Assembly: GCF_002775205.1 (NCBI RefSeq)
Contig: NC_036456.1
Span: 23,573,968 to 23,637,967 of the forward strand
Length of the DNA stretch: 64,000 nt
From: Xiphophorus maculatus
Taxonomy: Eukaryota; Chordata; Actinopteri; Cyprinodontiformes; Poeciliidae
Reading direction: 5' to 3'
Below are positions 52,788-63,695 of the stretch, piece by piece (position 1 is the first letter of the stretch; every line of letters starts with the position of its first letter). A model generated the notes under the pieces. That model had not been told where the DNA came from. It ran no database searches and saw nothing but the letters and a program-made list of their open reading frames with translations. The translations under genes and the position numbers were made by a program.

Positions 52788-54449
52788 ATGGATAAATTCT
52801 CCTGTTCCGTCTGTTTGGATCTACTGAAGGATCCGGTGACTATTCCCTGTGGACACAGTTACTGTATGAACTGTATCAAATGCCACTGGGATGGAGAAGA
52901 TCAGAGGAAAATCTACAGCTGCCCTCAATGCAGGAAAGAGTTCAAACCGAGACCTGTCCTAAAAAAAAACATGATGTTAGCTGCCTTAGTGGAGGATCTG
53001 AAGAAGAATGGACTCCAAGCTGCTCCAGCTGATCACTGCTATGCTGGACCTGAAGATGTGGCCTGTGATGTTTGTACTGGGAGGAAGATGAAAGCTGTCA
53101 AGTCCTGCTTATTTTGTTTGGCTTCATATTGTGAGAATCACCTGCAAACTCACTACAATGTTCCGCCATTAAGGAAACACAAGCTGGTGAATCCCTCGAA
53201 GAACCTCCAGGAGAACATCTGCTCTTGTCATGATGAGGTGATGAAGATCTTCTGTCGAACTGATCAGCAGTGTATCTGTTATCTCTGCACTATGGAGGAA
53301 CATAAAGGCCATGAAACAGTCCCAGCTGCAGCAGAAAGAGCTGAGAAGCAGAAGAAGCTCCAGGAGAGTCGACAACAAACCCATCAGAGAATCCAGGACC
53401 AAGAGAAAGATGTGAAGCTGCTTCAACAGGAGGTGGAGGCCATCAATGTCTCTGCTGATAAAGCAGTGGAGGACAGTGAGAAGATCTTCACTGAGCTGAT
53501 CTGTCTCCTCCAGAAAAGAAGCTCTAATGTGAAGCAGCAGATCAGATCCCAGCAGGAAACTGAAGTGAGTCGAGTCAAAGATGTTCAGGAGAAGCTGGAG
53601 CAGGAGATCACTGAGCTGAAGAGGAAAGACGCTGAGCTGGAGCAGCTCTCACACACAGAGGATCACAACCAGTTTCTCCTCAACTACCCCTCACTGCCAG
53701 CACTCAGTGAGTCTACACACTCATCCAGCATCAACATCCGTCCTCTGAGACACTTTGAGGACGCGACAGCAGCTGTGTCAGAGCTCAGAGACATAATGCA
53801 GGACGTCCTGAGAGACACATGGAGAAACATCGAACAGGCAGTCACTGAAGTCGATGTTCTACTGTTTAGACCAGAACCAAATTCCAGAGCTGAATTCCTG
53901 GAATATGTTCGACACGTCAACCTGGACCCAAACACAGCACACAGTTATCTGTTGCTGTCTGACGATGATGGAAGAGCAACTTTGACTAAACAAAAACAGT
54001 CATATATTGATCATCCAGATCGATTCAGTTCTTGGATTCAGGTATTAAGTAAAAACAGTCTGACTGGGCGTTGTTACTGGGAGGTGGAGTGGGGAGGCGG
54101 AGGTGTTGAAGTGGCAGTTTCATACCCAAGTATCAGCAGGGCAGGTAACTCGTATGAATGTGCCTTTGGCTTCAATGAAAACTCCTGGGCTTTGCGTTGT
54201 GATGGCAGAAGTTACACAATCAGGATTAACAAAGTCGAAACCAAATTACCAGGTCCAGTTTCCTCCAGAGTCGGAGTGTACCTGGACCACAGAGCAGGTA
54301 TTCTGCGTTTCTACAGCGTCTCTGAAACCATGACTCTCCTCCACACAGTCCAGACAACATTTACTCAGCCGCTACATGCTGGGTTTGGGTTCTTTAACTA
54401 CTATTTGTACTATTCAGGAGGAGACACAGCTGAGTTCATCAAACTGTAA
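52788..54449 (+). CDS. finTRIM/TRIM16-like E3 ubiquitin ligase, complete domain set (TRIM gene B)
   Basis: This is an intronless 553-residue protein. The RING is C3HC4 (C6, C9, C21, H23, C26, C29, C45, C48). B-box1 (about 93-131) and B-box2 (about 145-175, with C145, H148, C156, C164, C167, H172 and H175) follow. The coiled coil spans about 176-310, and PRY-SPRY about 365-553 with RCYWEVEW and LDHRAG. This matches the usual TRIM order and length. In the family the RING gives ubiquitin transfer, the coiled coil antiparallel dimerisation, and the SPRY target recognition. An immune role is typical of fish finTRIMs and is inferred here. It is the least altered of the three copies in the window and serves as the reference for the others. 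Confidence 0.92.
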   Translation: MDKFSCSVCLDLLKDPVTIPCGHSYCMNCIKCHWDGEDQRKIYSCPQCRKEFKPRPVLKKNMMLAALVEDLKKNGLQAAPADHCYAGPEDVACDVCTGRKMKAVKSCLFCLASYCENHLQTHYNVPPLRKHKLVNPSKNLQENICSCHDEVMKIFCRTDQQCICYLCTMEEHKGHETVPAAAERAEKQKKLQESRQQTHQRIQDQEKDVKLLQQEVEAINVSADKAVEDSEKIFTELICLLQKRSSNVKQQIRSQQETEVSRVKDVQEKLEQEITELKRKDAELEQLSHTEDHNQFLLNYPSLPALSESTHSSSINIRPLRHFEDATAAVSELRDIMQDVLRDTWRNIEQAVTEVDVLLFRPEPNSRAEFLEYVRHVNLDPNTAHSYLLLSDDDGRATLTKQKQSYIDHPDRFSSWIQVLSKNSLTGRCYWEVEWGGGGVEVAVSYPSISRAGNSYECAFGFNENSWALRCDGRSYTIRINKVETKLPGPVSSRVGVYLDHRAGILRFYSVSETMTLLHTVQTTFTQPLHAGFGFFNYYLYYSGGDTAEFIKL

Positions 54450-55435
54450 TAGGAGTGGTTGGTTTAATTCTTTCATTTTCATATATATCCCTTGTTGTGT
54501 TTTACTATGTCATCATTATTAAATGTTCAACTGTCAATCATCTTCTGTAGGAGCCTAATTTAAAAGTTCCCTTATTTCTTGTTTTGATCAGATTTAGTCT
54601 ATTTATGGATGAGATGCTTGGCTACAGATACTGCAGTAGCTTATACACATGAAATATTTACCTTTACAAATTTTACTCAACCAAATGTAAATTTTGATTC
54701 TTGTACCTAAAATGTACATAATTTTACTTTGTACCTAAAATACATTTAAAAAGCTGTCCTGTCTTTGCAATATGTATTTGCTGTTGTCCATCTATTTTTC
54801 TGCAAGATATTAAAACAAAGAAACATCATGATTATCACAGGTCGTTGGAAATTAACTGATTAGAAAATAATGTGTGTTAAAATGTTTCTGCATTAGTTGC
54901 TCTGTGGAGCCTGATGTAATGTTAATAATCAATAATTACCAGGAATGTAATATTTTTTCCATTATTTCTAGGTAAATGGGGTTAAGGCCACGTTGGGCAC
55001 CAATAGTTTGGGGAGTGAAAAAGTGGCTAATAATAAAAACAAGTCATCATACCAGACTGTTTCTGTCTGCTTTATTTGGCAAACCTACATTTTACACAGT
55101 TTTCATGTTCACACAGTTTTCATAGACTCTCACTGGGATAGGGACATATTTATACTCCAACCTGTCCATGTATTTGTGTGTAGCATTTTCAATCAGTCCC
55201 GTTCATTTTTTGATTGATGCAGATCTCTTGACTTGTGTTTTGCTGAATGCTATGAGAGTTTCCTGGAATTGTCCTCAGCTGGGACGCTTCAAACCTGACA
55301 ACGTGAGTAATTCAAGAGTAATTTCCTCATCTCTCAAATTTTAATTTGTTCCTGACTTTCCAGCTCAGAGTGACCCAGTACATTTCCTTCTGATGAAAAC
55401 ATGCCTTAGTGCAAAACAGTCAAATAACTATCAAC
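54450..55435. other. 3' flank of TRIM gene B, nothing recognised
   Basis: No coding frame. It presumably includes the 3' UTR; I could not pick a single poly(A) signal with confidence. Confidence 0.35.
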
Positions 55436-55439
55436 ATAA

Positions 55440-55930
55440 TCAGTGGTTAGTCTGAATCTGAGTTAGCATCCAGAGTCTCTGTTAGCTTGACCTTAGCTAG
55501 TCATTATTCTGACTCAGATTCTAAGCTAATCACAGGCTAGCTGTTAGCTTGACGTTGACAAGTTGTTACCTTGGACGATATGAACTATTAGACCAATTCC
55601 CTCTCACTGTAAGATTGACTCAGACTACCTGCTAACTGATGCTAAACAGCTTTTAGCTTAGTTCTGAGTAACAGTCAGTGTGAGCCTTAAGCTGCTAGCT
55701 TGAGCCTCATGAGATGTTAAATTCCTGTTAGTCTTACTTTGAGTAGCAGTTAGCTTGACTCATTAGTTTCCCACAGTTATAATGACCATGAACTGACGAG
55801 CTGTTAGCCTTACTAGCAATAACTCTGAGTCACATTTGACTTAGACTACATGCTAACTTTACACTAACCAGCTGTTAGCTTGGCTCTTACTAGCACTTAG
55901 CCTTAATCTAAATAAAAGTCAATTCCAAGT
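55440..55930. repeat. degenerate TTAGCTTGA repeat cluster
   Basis: The word GTTAGCTT recurs with variants (CTGTTAGCTTGACC, GCTGTTAGCTTGACG, CTGTTAGCTTGGC) together with GACTCAGA and CTAACT words over about 490 bp. A shorter cluster lies at 60335-60400, also downstream of a TRIM gene. Confidence 0.55.
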
Positions 55931-57970
55931 GGGTTTTTTTTGTTTGTTTTTGTAATGAAACTTTATGTTTATTTTACTTTTAAAAGCAGTCAGAGCTTTT
56001 ACATTTTTTTACTTTTTAAAAAAAAAACTTGTATTAAAACCTCAATCTGTAATCATTCCTGTTGTGTTTTTTTAAATACCAGCTTATATTTGGATTCTTA
56101 AGTCATTATTTTACCTTGTGTATGAAACATATGTAGTTTAAAACACAAACGCTATCAGAAATAAATGAAAGATAAAACACAAATATCTAAAGCATCAGAA
56201 ATCATTGCTTTATGTGTTTTACTGTGTGCTGCTCAGGCTCAGAGCTTTTCTTTTCTTTTCATCCTACACACACCAGTACGCTGTGTGTAACCCATATTTT
56301 ATCTTTCCAGTTCACACAGGGGTCTGATTGATTATGTATGTTGAGCTCGTAGCACTGCGCTGCGTTTCTGTCGGCCCGTTTCATCTCCTCCATCTGCACA
56401 CACCCCCATCGCTCACAAAGAAAACACTAGGTAGGCCGGTCTATATATATGTGATATATGATCAAATAACACAAACACCTGCTCCGTGTAAGGAAGCACA
56501 TCCAGCTGTGTGAATCTCTCCAGAGCTTTCTGCTGGTCATCATCATGCCGGTGTATTGTGGTCGTAAAACAGGCAGAGCCATGCTTTTAGTGAGATGAAA
56601 CTGGCCCTGATGTTGGTGTGCGCTTTACGGCAATTACATTAACAGGATAAACACACAAACTGATTATGTGAGGAGCCTCGGTGATATAATGCATCGCCCA
56701 GCCAACCTGATCTGCTGTGAATCTGAATCTAAAGCAAGAAAGATAAAATAAGTAAACCTATTTTGATATTCTTTGATTAGTTCTGTTGTTCACCTGTTTT
56801 TTAAGGACTAACCACTGGTTCTTATTGCGTTTAAATGACAAATATGAACAAATCTTGGTTAATATTTGGCTAATGTAAAAAAAACAAAAAAAACAACAAC
56901 AAACACAATTTCCTAATTGCTGTGTTTCCATTAAATAAATAAGAAATGCAATTAAAATGACAGACACTACATTTTTTCGCACCTCAAATATTTATGTAAA
57001 AAATTCCTCTAACTACTTCCTGTCGTCTTCTTCGTGGTTTGCGCCAGTTCCAACTTCCGGTTGTGGATCATGTGACTCCTCTGATAGGAAAAAAGTGTTT
57101 CCATTACAGTTATGCAAAAATAAATCAATTTCAAAACAGCCACACAAAAAAACACACATTTCATCCACTTTTCTACCACGAACAAGCCTTTATTTTGACA
57201 CAGCTCTAGTGATGTAAATGCTACATGCTAATGAGTTCTTTGTAGTTTCTAGACAGATTAAACGTCATGTCAGGTTTTGTGTTTATCTGTGTTTTCTCCC
57301 AGCTGGATTTCCTGGTTTGATTTGACTCACACATCAGTGCGATTCAATAAGGAGCAACGCTTACTGGTTGTGACAGACCCAGTTACCACAGAAACCAGAA
57401 CCGAAAGACCAAACCTGCTGAGATTGCTGCTTGGCTTCTCCAGCGGCTCCGGCTCCCCCTACAGGCCAAACGGAGGTAATCAGATATTTTACTTCTTCAT
57501 CATCACAAATTCAAAAGAGGCATTCAGGAATTATTTTATTATTTTATTATTCCTTCAAAAATATGGTCAGGTTTTCTTCTTCTGATCTGTTCAAGGCAAG
57601 TGGATGGATTTTTGTTGAAACTGAAAGTAGACAAAGTCCTAAAAAAAAAAATCTGCAAGACTCTCAGAAACAATTGAAGACCAAAAACTGGAGACAAGTT
57701 TTTAAATGATAAGAAAAACTGGCTGCTTGAGTGAAAAATGTGAATAAATAAATCTGAGGTGTTTGAGGTGTTTTTCTGTTTTTAGAAGCATGTTTAAACA
57801 TTTTACTTCATTTTTTCAAAACCAGTAAAACATCTGTTTAGCTAGTGTCAAAATCCTATTATTGGGAGACATTAAAACATTCAAAAGTGGTGCAAATCGG
57901 TGTTTTACTTAGCTAAAAAAATATCCAGTGGTTGTGAATTTGAAAGCAAAAATCTGTGTAAGTTAACCTG
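55931..57970. other. intergenic, no gene seen
   Basis: No convincing frame. The two overlapping frames at 57277-57709 have no recognisable domain. Confidence 0.4.
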
Positions 57971-57974
57971 TCAC

Positions 57975-58175
57975 CACAACAAAGTTTTCTGGATGATAAA
58001 TTGTCCCAGAAGTTATTGGAATAAACTATAGTATTGTTGTTTTGAGACCAGTTTTAAGTAATAAAATGGTAATGGGATAATAATCATGCAAGAACACACT
58101 AATGAATATTTAACACTAGAGCTGGAAGACATTTTAAATATCCAGAATAAACAAAACAGCACAAACAACAAATAA
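57975..58175 (+). repeat. R7 dispersed repeat (copy 2)
   Basis: It contains GATGATAAATTGTCCCAGAA, TATTGTTGTTTTGAGACCAG and GAAGACATTTTAAATATCCA. These match 35446-35690 in order and 45873-45951 in reverse. Confidence 0.55.
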
Positions 58176-58520
58176 AGTGAATTATGAAGTCTCTAAAAAC
58201 AAAATGACTAAAATCAGCAAAATGACTAAAATTTTTGCTGATGACTAAAATCAGCAGACAGAGGATTTTCATCATCCAGGTTTTGGTAGAAAGAGAAAAC
58301 AATAAAACATGCGAATGCAGTTGATTGAGGTTATTTATCAACCTTCTTAAAGTTGGTAAATAAACAATAAAGATTAAATATGAATCATTCCTGTTTACGG
58401 TGTTAAAGTCTGGCTCCTCCCTCAATCATGACAACATATTTCCTCCCTAACAGGGTCACAGGTTGGATTCTGGGCGTGGCCTATGATTTACATGAGCAAG
58501 CAGAGCCGTTCCTGTTGTGA

Positions 58521-58532
58521 GGAAATGAAACT
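58521..58532 (+). promoter_or_regulatory. ISRE/IRF-like element upstream of TRIM gene C
   Basis: GGAAATGAAACT fits the interferon-stimulated response pattern GAAANNGAAACT with one mismatch, at position 2. It lies 28 bp before the start codon, so it would sit in the core promoter or 5' UTR. The call is from the motif only. Confidence 0.35.
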
Positions 58533-58560
58533 TACGGGAATGTTCTGACTGAACGGTGCA

Positions 58561-59709
58561 ATGTCTTACAAAGGATTTCACCTGGACCGAAGGAAATACT
58601 CCTGTTCCATCTGTTTGGATCTACTGAGGCATCCGGTGACTATTCCCTGTGGACACAGCTACTGTATGAACTGCATTAAATACTTCTGGGATGGAGAAGA
58701 TCAGAGGAGAATCCACAGCTGCCCTCAGTGCAGGAAAACCTTCAGACCGAGGCCTGTCCTGGAGAAAAGCATCATGTTAGCAGAGTTGGTGGAGGATCTG
58801 AAGAAGACTGGACACCAAGCTGACCCCTGCTATGCTGGACCTGAAGATGTGGCCTGTGATGTCTGCACTGGGAGAAAGATAAAAGCTGTCAAGTCCTGTT
58901 TAACTTGTCCAGCTTCCTACTGTAAGAATCATCTCCAGCCTCATTATGATGCTCCACCGTTACAGAAACACATCCTAGCGAATCCCAGCAAGAACCTCCA
59001 GGAGAACATCTGCTCTCATCATGATGAGGTGATGAAGATCTTCTGTCGTACTGATCAGAAGTTTATCTGTTATCTCTGCTTACTGGATGAACATAGAGTC
59101 ACTGAAGTTGGTGTCTTCCTGCCACATCCAGAACCAAAGAACAGAGCTGGATTCTTAAAGTATTCATGTAGAATCAGACTACATCCAAACACAGCAAACA
59201 AATACGTGTTATTGTCTGATGGGAACAGAAAAGTGACTTTAATGAATCATCGGCAGTCTTATCCTGATCATCCGGAAAGATTCACTGACTGGTTCCAGGT
59301 CCTGAGCAGAGAGAGTCTGACTGGACGTTGCTACTGGGAGGTGAAGAGGAGAGGAAGAGGAGTTGATGTTGCAGTTTCATACAGGAACATCAGCAGAGCA
59401 GGGAAATCCAACAAATGCGCATTTGGGTTCAATGAGAACTCCTGGTCAATATCGTGTCAGAAAACGGGTTATACTTTCTGGCATGATGGTGCTGAAACTC
59501 AGATACCAGGTCCAGTTTCCTCCAGAGTCGGAGTGTACCTGGATCACAGAGCAGGTATTCTGTGTTTCTACAGCGTCTCTAAAACCATGACTCTGATCCA
59601 CAGAGTCCAGACCAGATTCACTCAGCCTCTACATGCTGGGATCCAGTTCTATTACTACTTACATTCCTACCGAGGAGGAGACTCTGCTGAGTTCATGAAA
59701 CTGAAATAG
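58561..59709 (+). CDS. finTRIM-like protein lacking the coiled coil (TRIM gene C)
   Basis: This is an intronless 382-residue frame from the ATG at 58561. The RING is complete (C15, C18, then [10 protein letters not shown] and SCPQCR), and both B-boxes are present up to [11 protein letters not shown]. The next residues, [14 protein letters not shown], correspond to the linker just before the PRY domain of gene B (VTEVDVLLFRPEP). About 175 residues holding the coiled coil are thus absent, with the frame kept. PRY-SPRY is complete to the end. Without a coiled coil it should not form the usual TRIM dimer. It could be a working short form, a decoy, or a gene in early decay. No stop or frameshift interrupts it. 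Confidence 0.85.
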   Translation: MSYKGFHLDRRKYSCSICLDLLRHPVTIPCGHSYCMNCIKYFWDGEDQRRIHSCPQCRKTFRPRPVLEKSIMLAELVEDLKKTGHQADPCYAGPEDVACDVCTGRKIKAVKSCLTCPASYCKNHLQPHYDAPPLQKHILANPSKNLQENICSHHDEVMKIFCRTDQKFICYLCLLDEHRVTEVGVFLPHPEPKNRAGFLKYSCRIRLHPNTANKYVLLSDGNRKVTLMNHRQSYPDHPERFTDWFQVLSRESLTGRCYWEVKRRGRGVDVAVSYRNISRAGKSNKCAFGFNENSWSISCQKTGYTFWHDGAETQIPGPVSSRVGVYLDHRAGILCFYSVSKTMTLIHRVQTRFTQPLHAGIQFYYYLHSYRGGDSAEFMKLK

Positions 59710-60059
59710 AGATTAGTTTGGTGAAAAGTGTCATTTCAGTCACCACAGTTTTTACCATGAAGTCATTACTGAACTTTGAACAATGGCCCCATTGTTCAAA
59801 GTTAAACTTTTAAACACACTTTATATTAAGAACTTTATTTCTTGTTTTTTTGTTTTGGTTTATTTGCTTTTAAGGGACGAGGTGTTCAGGCAATAGCTGC
59901 TTTAAAAATGTAGGTGCGTGTAATGAATTTAACAAAAACCAAAGGCAATATTTAATTTGATTGTTAAATTGATGTAAAGTCTTTTAACTCACATGTTAAG
60001 TTACAGAAATAAATCTGACTTGTCTTGATAAAAAAATGTTCATGGTACATATTATTGAT

Positions 60060-60240
60060 GGAGTGTTTGGGTCAAGGTAAGAAAAAAATTAGAATTACAA
60101 AAATAAAGTCATATTAGGGGAATAAAGTTGAAAAATATGAGAATAAAATCATAATTCTATGACTTTATTCTCAAAAAATAACTTTTCATATTATTATGAC
60201 TTTATTCTCGTAATATTATGACTCTATTCTTGTAACTGAC
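60060..60240. repeat. GAATAAAGTC-type low-complexity repeat (copy 1)
   Basis: AATAAAGTCAT and its complement ATGACTTTATTCTC recur on both strands, so the stretch is partly self-complementary. A similar stretch lies at 61505-61720. Confidence 0.65.
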
Positions 60241-61014
60241 AGTGTGTGAAAGCGAACCACACACCACCTGAAAATATAAGAAATGTTTTGGTCTCCAATC
60301 GAGTGAAAACTCTTAGTTTCACCCTGATTTGCTTGACCTTTGCTGGCTGTTAGCTTTAACTTTAGCCATTATTCTCCATGTTAGCTTGACTTGCTGATTT
60401 AGTTGTTTTTGTGTCAGAAGATTAGAATTACAGGCAACAACTGCAGACAATAGTTAAAATTTGTCAGGTTTATTGAAAATACAGTTTATGGATCTTTGTT
60501 TCCTGGCTGGAGAGTGTTTGTTTGGGATATATGAGCAGAACCTGGGCTATTTCTACTCTATTTTTATTTTTAATACATTTGCAAAACACTCAAGAACTAT
60601 TTTTCCATATTGTCTTAAAGGTGAATTTGTGTGTTTAGGTTTGAGAAAAGAGATTAATTTAATACAGTTTGGCACTCTAGTTCATCTGGATTAGAGAACC
60701 GATTCTCTGTTGATCTGGGATTATGAATTTTAACGTCATTTATGTTTCACTCATAAACAAGAGTCACATTTTTGGTTTGACAACATTTATTTCACAGTTA
60801 AAAAACAAACCCAGAGGAATTGTTGGCACAAGGGTTTCACTCCAAACTCAGTTTCAGTCCCTCATTAAAGCAACTTTAAATATTGGCAACCTGAAAGATC
60901 CCAACCCAATCATAACCAGTGAGAAGCCGATCGGTTGAACCCGTCGGTCTTCCAGACAAGCAGCTCAGTCTCCGTCTTCTGTCCTCTGATCCTGAGAGTC
61001 CCGGATCGGCGGGA
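60241..61014. other. between TRIM gene C and anapc10, no gene seen
   Basis: No coding frame. The right part is presumably the 3' UTR of anapc10, which is read from right to left. Confidence 0.4.
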
Positions 61015-61194
61015 TCACCTGATGGTGCGGTACATCATGAAGTCCACCGTGGTGCATCGTGGGAACTTGCCGATGGAGCTCTCCTCCACGGGCGTGTAAA
61101 CCTTGATCTGCCGCATGTGCGTGTCTCTGCCGTTCTGGTGGTTGGCGAGCACGGCGATCTGGATCATGAAGGTACTGATTGGTTCGTTTGTTCG
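61015..61194 (-). CDS. anapc10: anapc10 coding exon 5
   Basis: It encodes [20 protein letters not shown] through [20 protein letters not shown], then R and the TGA stop. Confidence 0.95.
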   Translation of the reverse strand, partial: RTNEPISTFMIQIAVLANHQNGRDTHMRQIKVYTPVEESSIGKFPRCTTVDFMMYRTIR

Positions 61195-63435
61195 CTGAAA
61201 AACACAGAAATTAAAAATTACACACTGAAAAAAACCCCAGAATAAACATCAAAAATGAACACAGAAAAACTTCACGGATGCTTTTAATTTGTACCGCGGT
61301 AAAAACAAAAATCTAAATACTAATGTCTGAAAGTTTTGTGCTGCAGAACAACACTGCCGCCAGGTGGTGAAACCCGGAATTACATCTGTTTGAGTTCAGG
61401 AGGAAATAAAATGCAGTTTTCAGGTATTTAAAAACAACTGAGATAAAATAAACAGATAATTCATGGAAATAAAAATTTAAAATGCAGGGTTTGTTTTGTG
61501 CAAAGAAGTGTTAGGGCCATACTTAAAAAATAAGAAGATAAAATTAGGAGAATTAAGTTCAAATAACATGACGATAATGTCAGAATATTTTGAGAATAAT
61601 GTAATATTACGAGAATAAAGTCATAAAATTACAAGAATAACGTTGTAGTATATTGCTTTTTCTTTACTTTACTCTTATACGACTTTATTCTCGTAATTTT
61701 ATTTTTTATTGTGCTAATGTGGCCTTAATAGTTTGTCGCAGTTTTGGACTGAAAAAATAAAAACAGGTTTAAATCAGTGGCCTTAATCACAGATCTCTTC
61801 AACCATTTAACCCCTTGAAACATGTTTTTATATTTAAAACAGGCAGAAAAAAATGGTTTTCGCTGAATCCAAAAACAGGATCTGGATGTTTTTACCTGAT
61901 TTAGTAGAGAGATGTGAATCCAGCCGCTGGGCTCCACCATCTCCAGCTGCTGCAGAGACGAAGATGAAACAATTGGACGGGTTTAACATCCAGCAGCTGT
62001 GACGGTCTGAGCCGCAGAAACACAGACTCACCCTGATCTCCTGAAGGTTGTGGAAATTGTTGCCCACTCTCACAGAGATTTTACTGGGCGTGTAACTTTC
62101 ATCTGATTTATAATCGGCGTAAATACACAACATCTTCACCGTCGTCCTCCTCCTGCAGACGACCAGAGGACCAATCAGAGGCAAAGATACGACAGAAATC
62201 AGAAACGTAACAAACAATAACAGTAAAACTGCAAAACTCTGCTCTAAAATCTGCTTTTCTCTAAAATTTCAGAATACGTAGAATAAGTAGGACACGTAAG
62301 CATTTGTGCTTGAAGTTAAAAACTGCTTGTAGCTTTTTCATATTAAATAAAATCAAACCTACACATTTTTCTATTTCAGCCAAAACCTTCCCATAATTTT
62401 TTTTAAATGAATACATGTCTGAAAAGTGTGGCATGCATTTATTTATGTGTTAGAATGGCCCAATCAAAGCCCAAAAGCTAAATCCAATAAAGAATCAATC
62501 CAGTGTGACTGAGCTGGAGCTGTTTTACAAAAATCTCATCTGCTGGAGAAAAATCCCAAAAGATTTGTAGCTGTAGCTAAACGGAAAGGTGGTGCCACTG
62601 ATTTAGAGCAGCATGCCACACTTTTCAGATTGTGTTACTGCTAAAAACACGGATCTTTTCCCATCAGTTCACAATTGTGACCTACTTTTAGTTGAACTAG
62701 CACAAATAAATCCCAGTATAGTATATAGAAGTTTCAATGTGACAAAGTTTGAAAAGTTATTGTACGTGAATATTATTTTAAAGCACTTTAAGTTTAAAAG
62801 ATTGAAAGAAATGATTCAGTAATGACTCAGTTACCAAAATTTCATATTATAATAATGAAATCTTAGTCTAATTGTTCTTTTCTTATCGTTTTCCTTCTGG
62901 TTAGATTAAAGTTTGGACGACTTATGTAAAGATTAAAAGAAAAGCTACAAACTTTAGTACAGAGTAGAGTACTGACAGTGATGTATTGAGATTATTTGTA
63001 TGTATAAATGTACATTCAACATGATTTCTAACAGATTTTTAACAATTTTACACATAAATAGGGAAGGAACTGGGTTTATATAAAAGCCAGCATGAATCTG
63101 AAGTAAGAAGAGACCCGATGTGATTGAGAAGGATTTTCCAGAAATACCTGAACTGAATGTTGACCAGGTGCGGCTGGGATCCATCTGACTGCCAGTAGGT
63201 CTCCAGGTTGTCATCCCTCAGCTGATCCACTCCAAACCCTGCGCACAGGACGCGTGTTTTCCACAGAAAACACTCCTCTAAATGTGTGTGTTCCTGTAGA
63301 TCCGGTGCCGCGGTTCCTACCTGGTTTACAGGAGGACAGCGACCACACCGCCTGGGAGCCGATCTCCCGGACCGTCCCGGTCCGCTCAAGCTGCTTCGGG
63401 TCGGCACCGGGTGGGGTCTTGCTCGGGGTGGCCAT
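61015..63435 (-). CDS. anapc10: anaphase-promoting complex subunit 10 (DOC1), 5 coding exons
   Basis: This is a subunit of the anaphase-promoting complex/cyclosome. With the CDH1/CDC20 co-activator it binds the D-box of substrates and makes the ligase processive. The spliced frame is complement(join(61015..61194, 61896..61949, 62032..62152, 63148..63238, 63321..63435)), 186 residues against 185 in human, with all splice sites GT-AG. It begins [20 protein letters not shown], carries the DOC domain throughout, and ends YRTIR, where the IR tail docks on a TPR subunit. Only the stretch [13 protein letters not shown] differs clearly from human (VPLTDNHKKPTR), with one extra residue. An AG just before the ATG (TTGCAGGATGG) suggests a 5' UTR intron. 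Confidence 0.96.
61505..61720. repeat. GAATAAAGTC-type low-complexity repeat (copy 2)
   Basis: It contains TACGAGAATAAAGTCATAAA and later ACGACTTTATTCTCGTAATT, its near reverse complement. It lies in the anapc10 intron between coding exons 4 and 5. Confidence 0.65.
61896..61949 (-). CDS. anapc10: anapc10 coding exon 4
   Basis: An 18-codon exon, [18 protein letters not shown]. The acceptor is CTCTGCAG and the donor GTAAAA. Confidence 0.93.
62032..62152 (-). CDS. anapc10: anapc10 coding exon 3
   Basis: It encodes [20 protein letters not shown] and [20 protein letters not shown]. The acceptor is GTCTGCAG and the donor GTGAGT. Confidence 0.95.
63148..63238 (-). CDS. anapc10: anapc10 coding exon 2
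   Basis: It encodes [20 protein letters not shown] and [10 protein letters not shown]. The acceptor is TGCGCAG and the donor GTATTT. Confidence 0.95.
63321..63435 (-). CDS. anapc10: anapc10 coding exon 1
   Basis: It encodes the N-terminus to SSCKP plus the first base of the next codon. The donor reads GTAGGA on the minus strand. Confidence 0.95.
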
Positions 63436-63695
63436 CCTGCAACTATGGAGACGGAAGAGAAGCGATATGTAGTTGCGTTTTGCTCTAATACGCAAAGCGA
63501 AAGACGGATGTCTTGTAAATTTTTTTAAAACTAATTTACACATAAACTACTATAAGCACATTAGATGATCAGTTTCAGGATCTGAACACGTTTATTAAGA
63601 TATTGCGAACAATTCGCCATGTCAGATATAATTACCAACCACTTATTTCGACCGAAACACAAAATAAACAAATTGCCGCAGCTAGCGGCTCGTAC

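Noticed and set aside
53169-53935. Minus-strand frames of 83-85 codons inside TRIM gene B
   Set aside because: Antisense shadows of the coiled-coil coding sequence.
61340-61370. CTCF-like GCCGCCAGGTGGTG in an anapc10 intron
   Set aside because: The core lacks the GGGGGC run and matches poorly compared with the two motifs at 35.7-35.9 kb.
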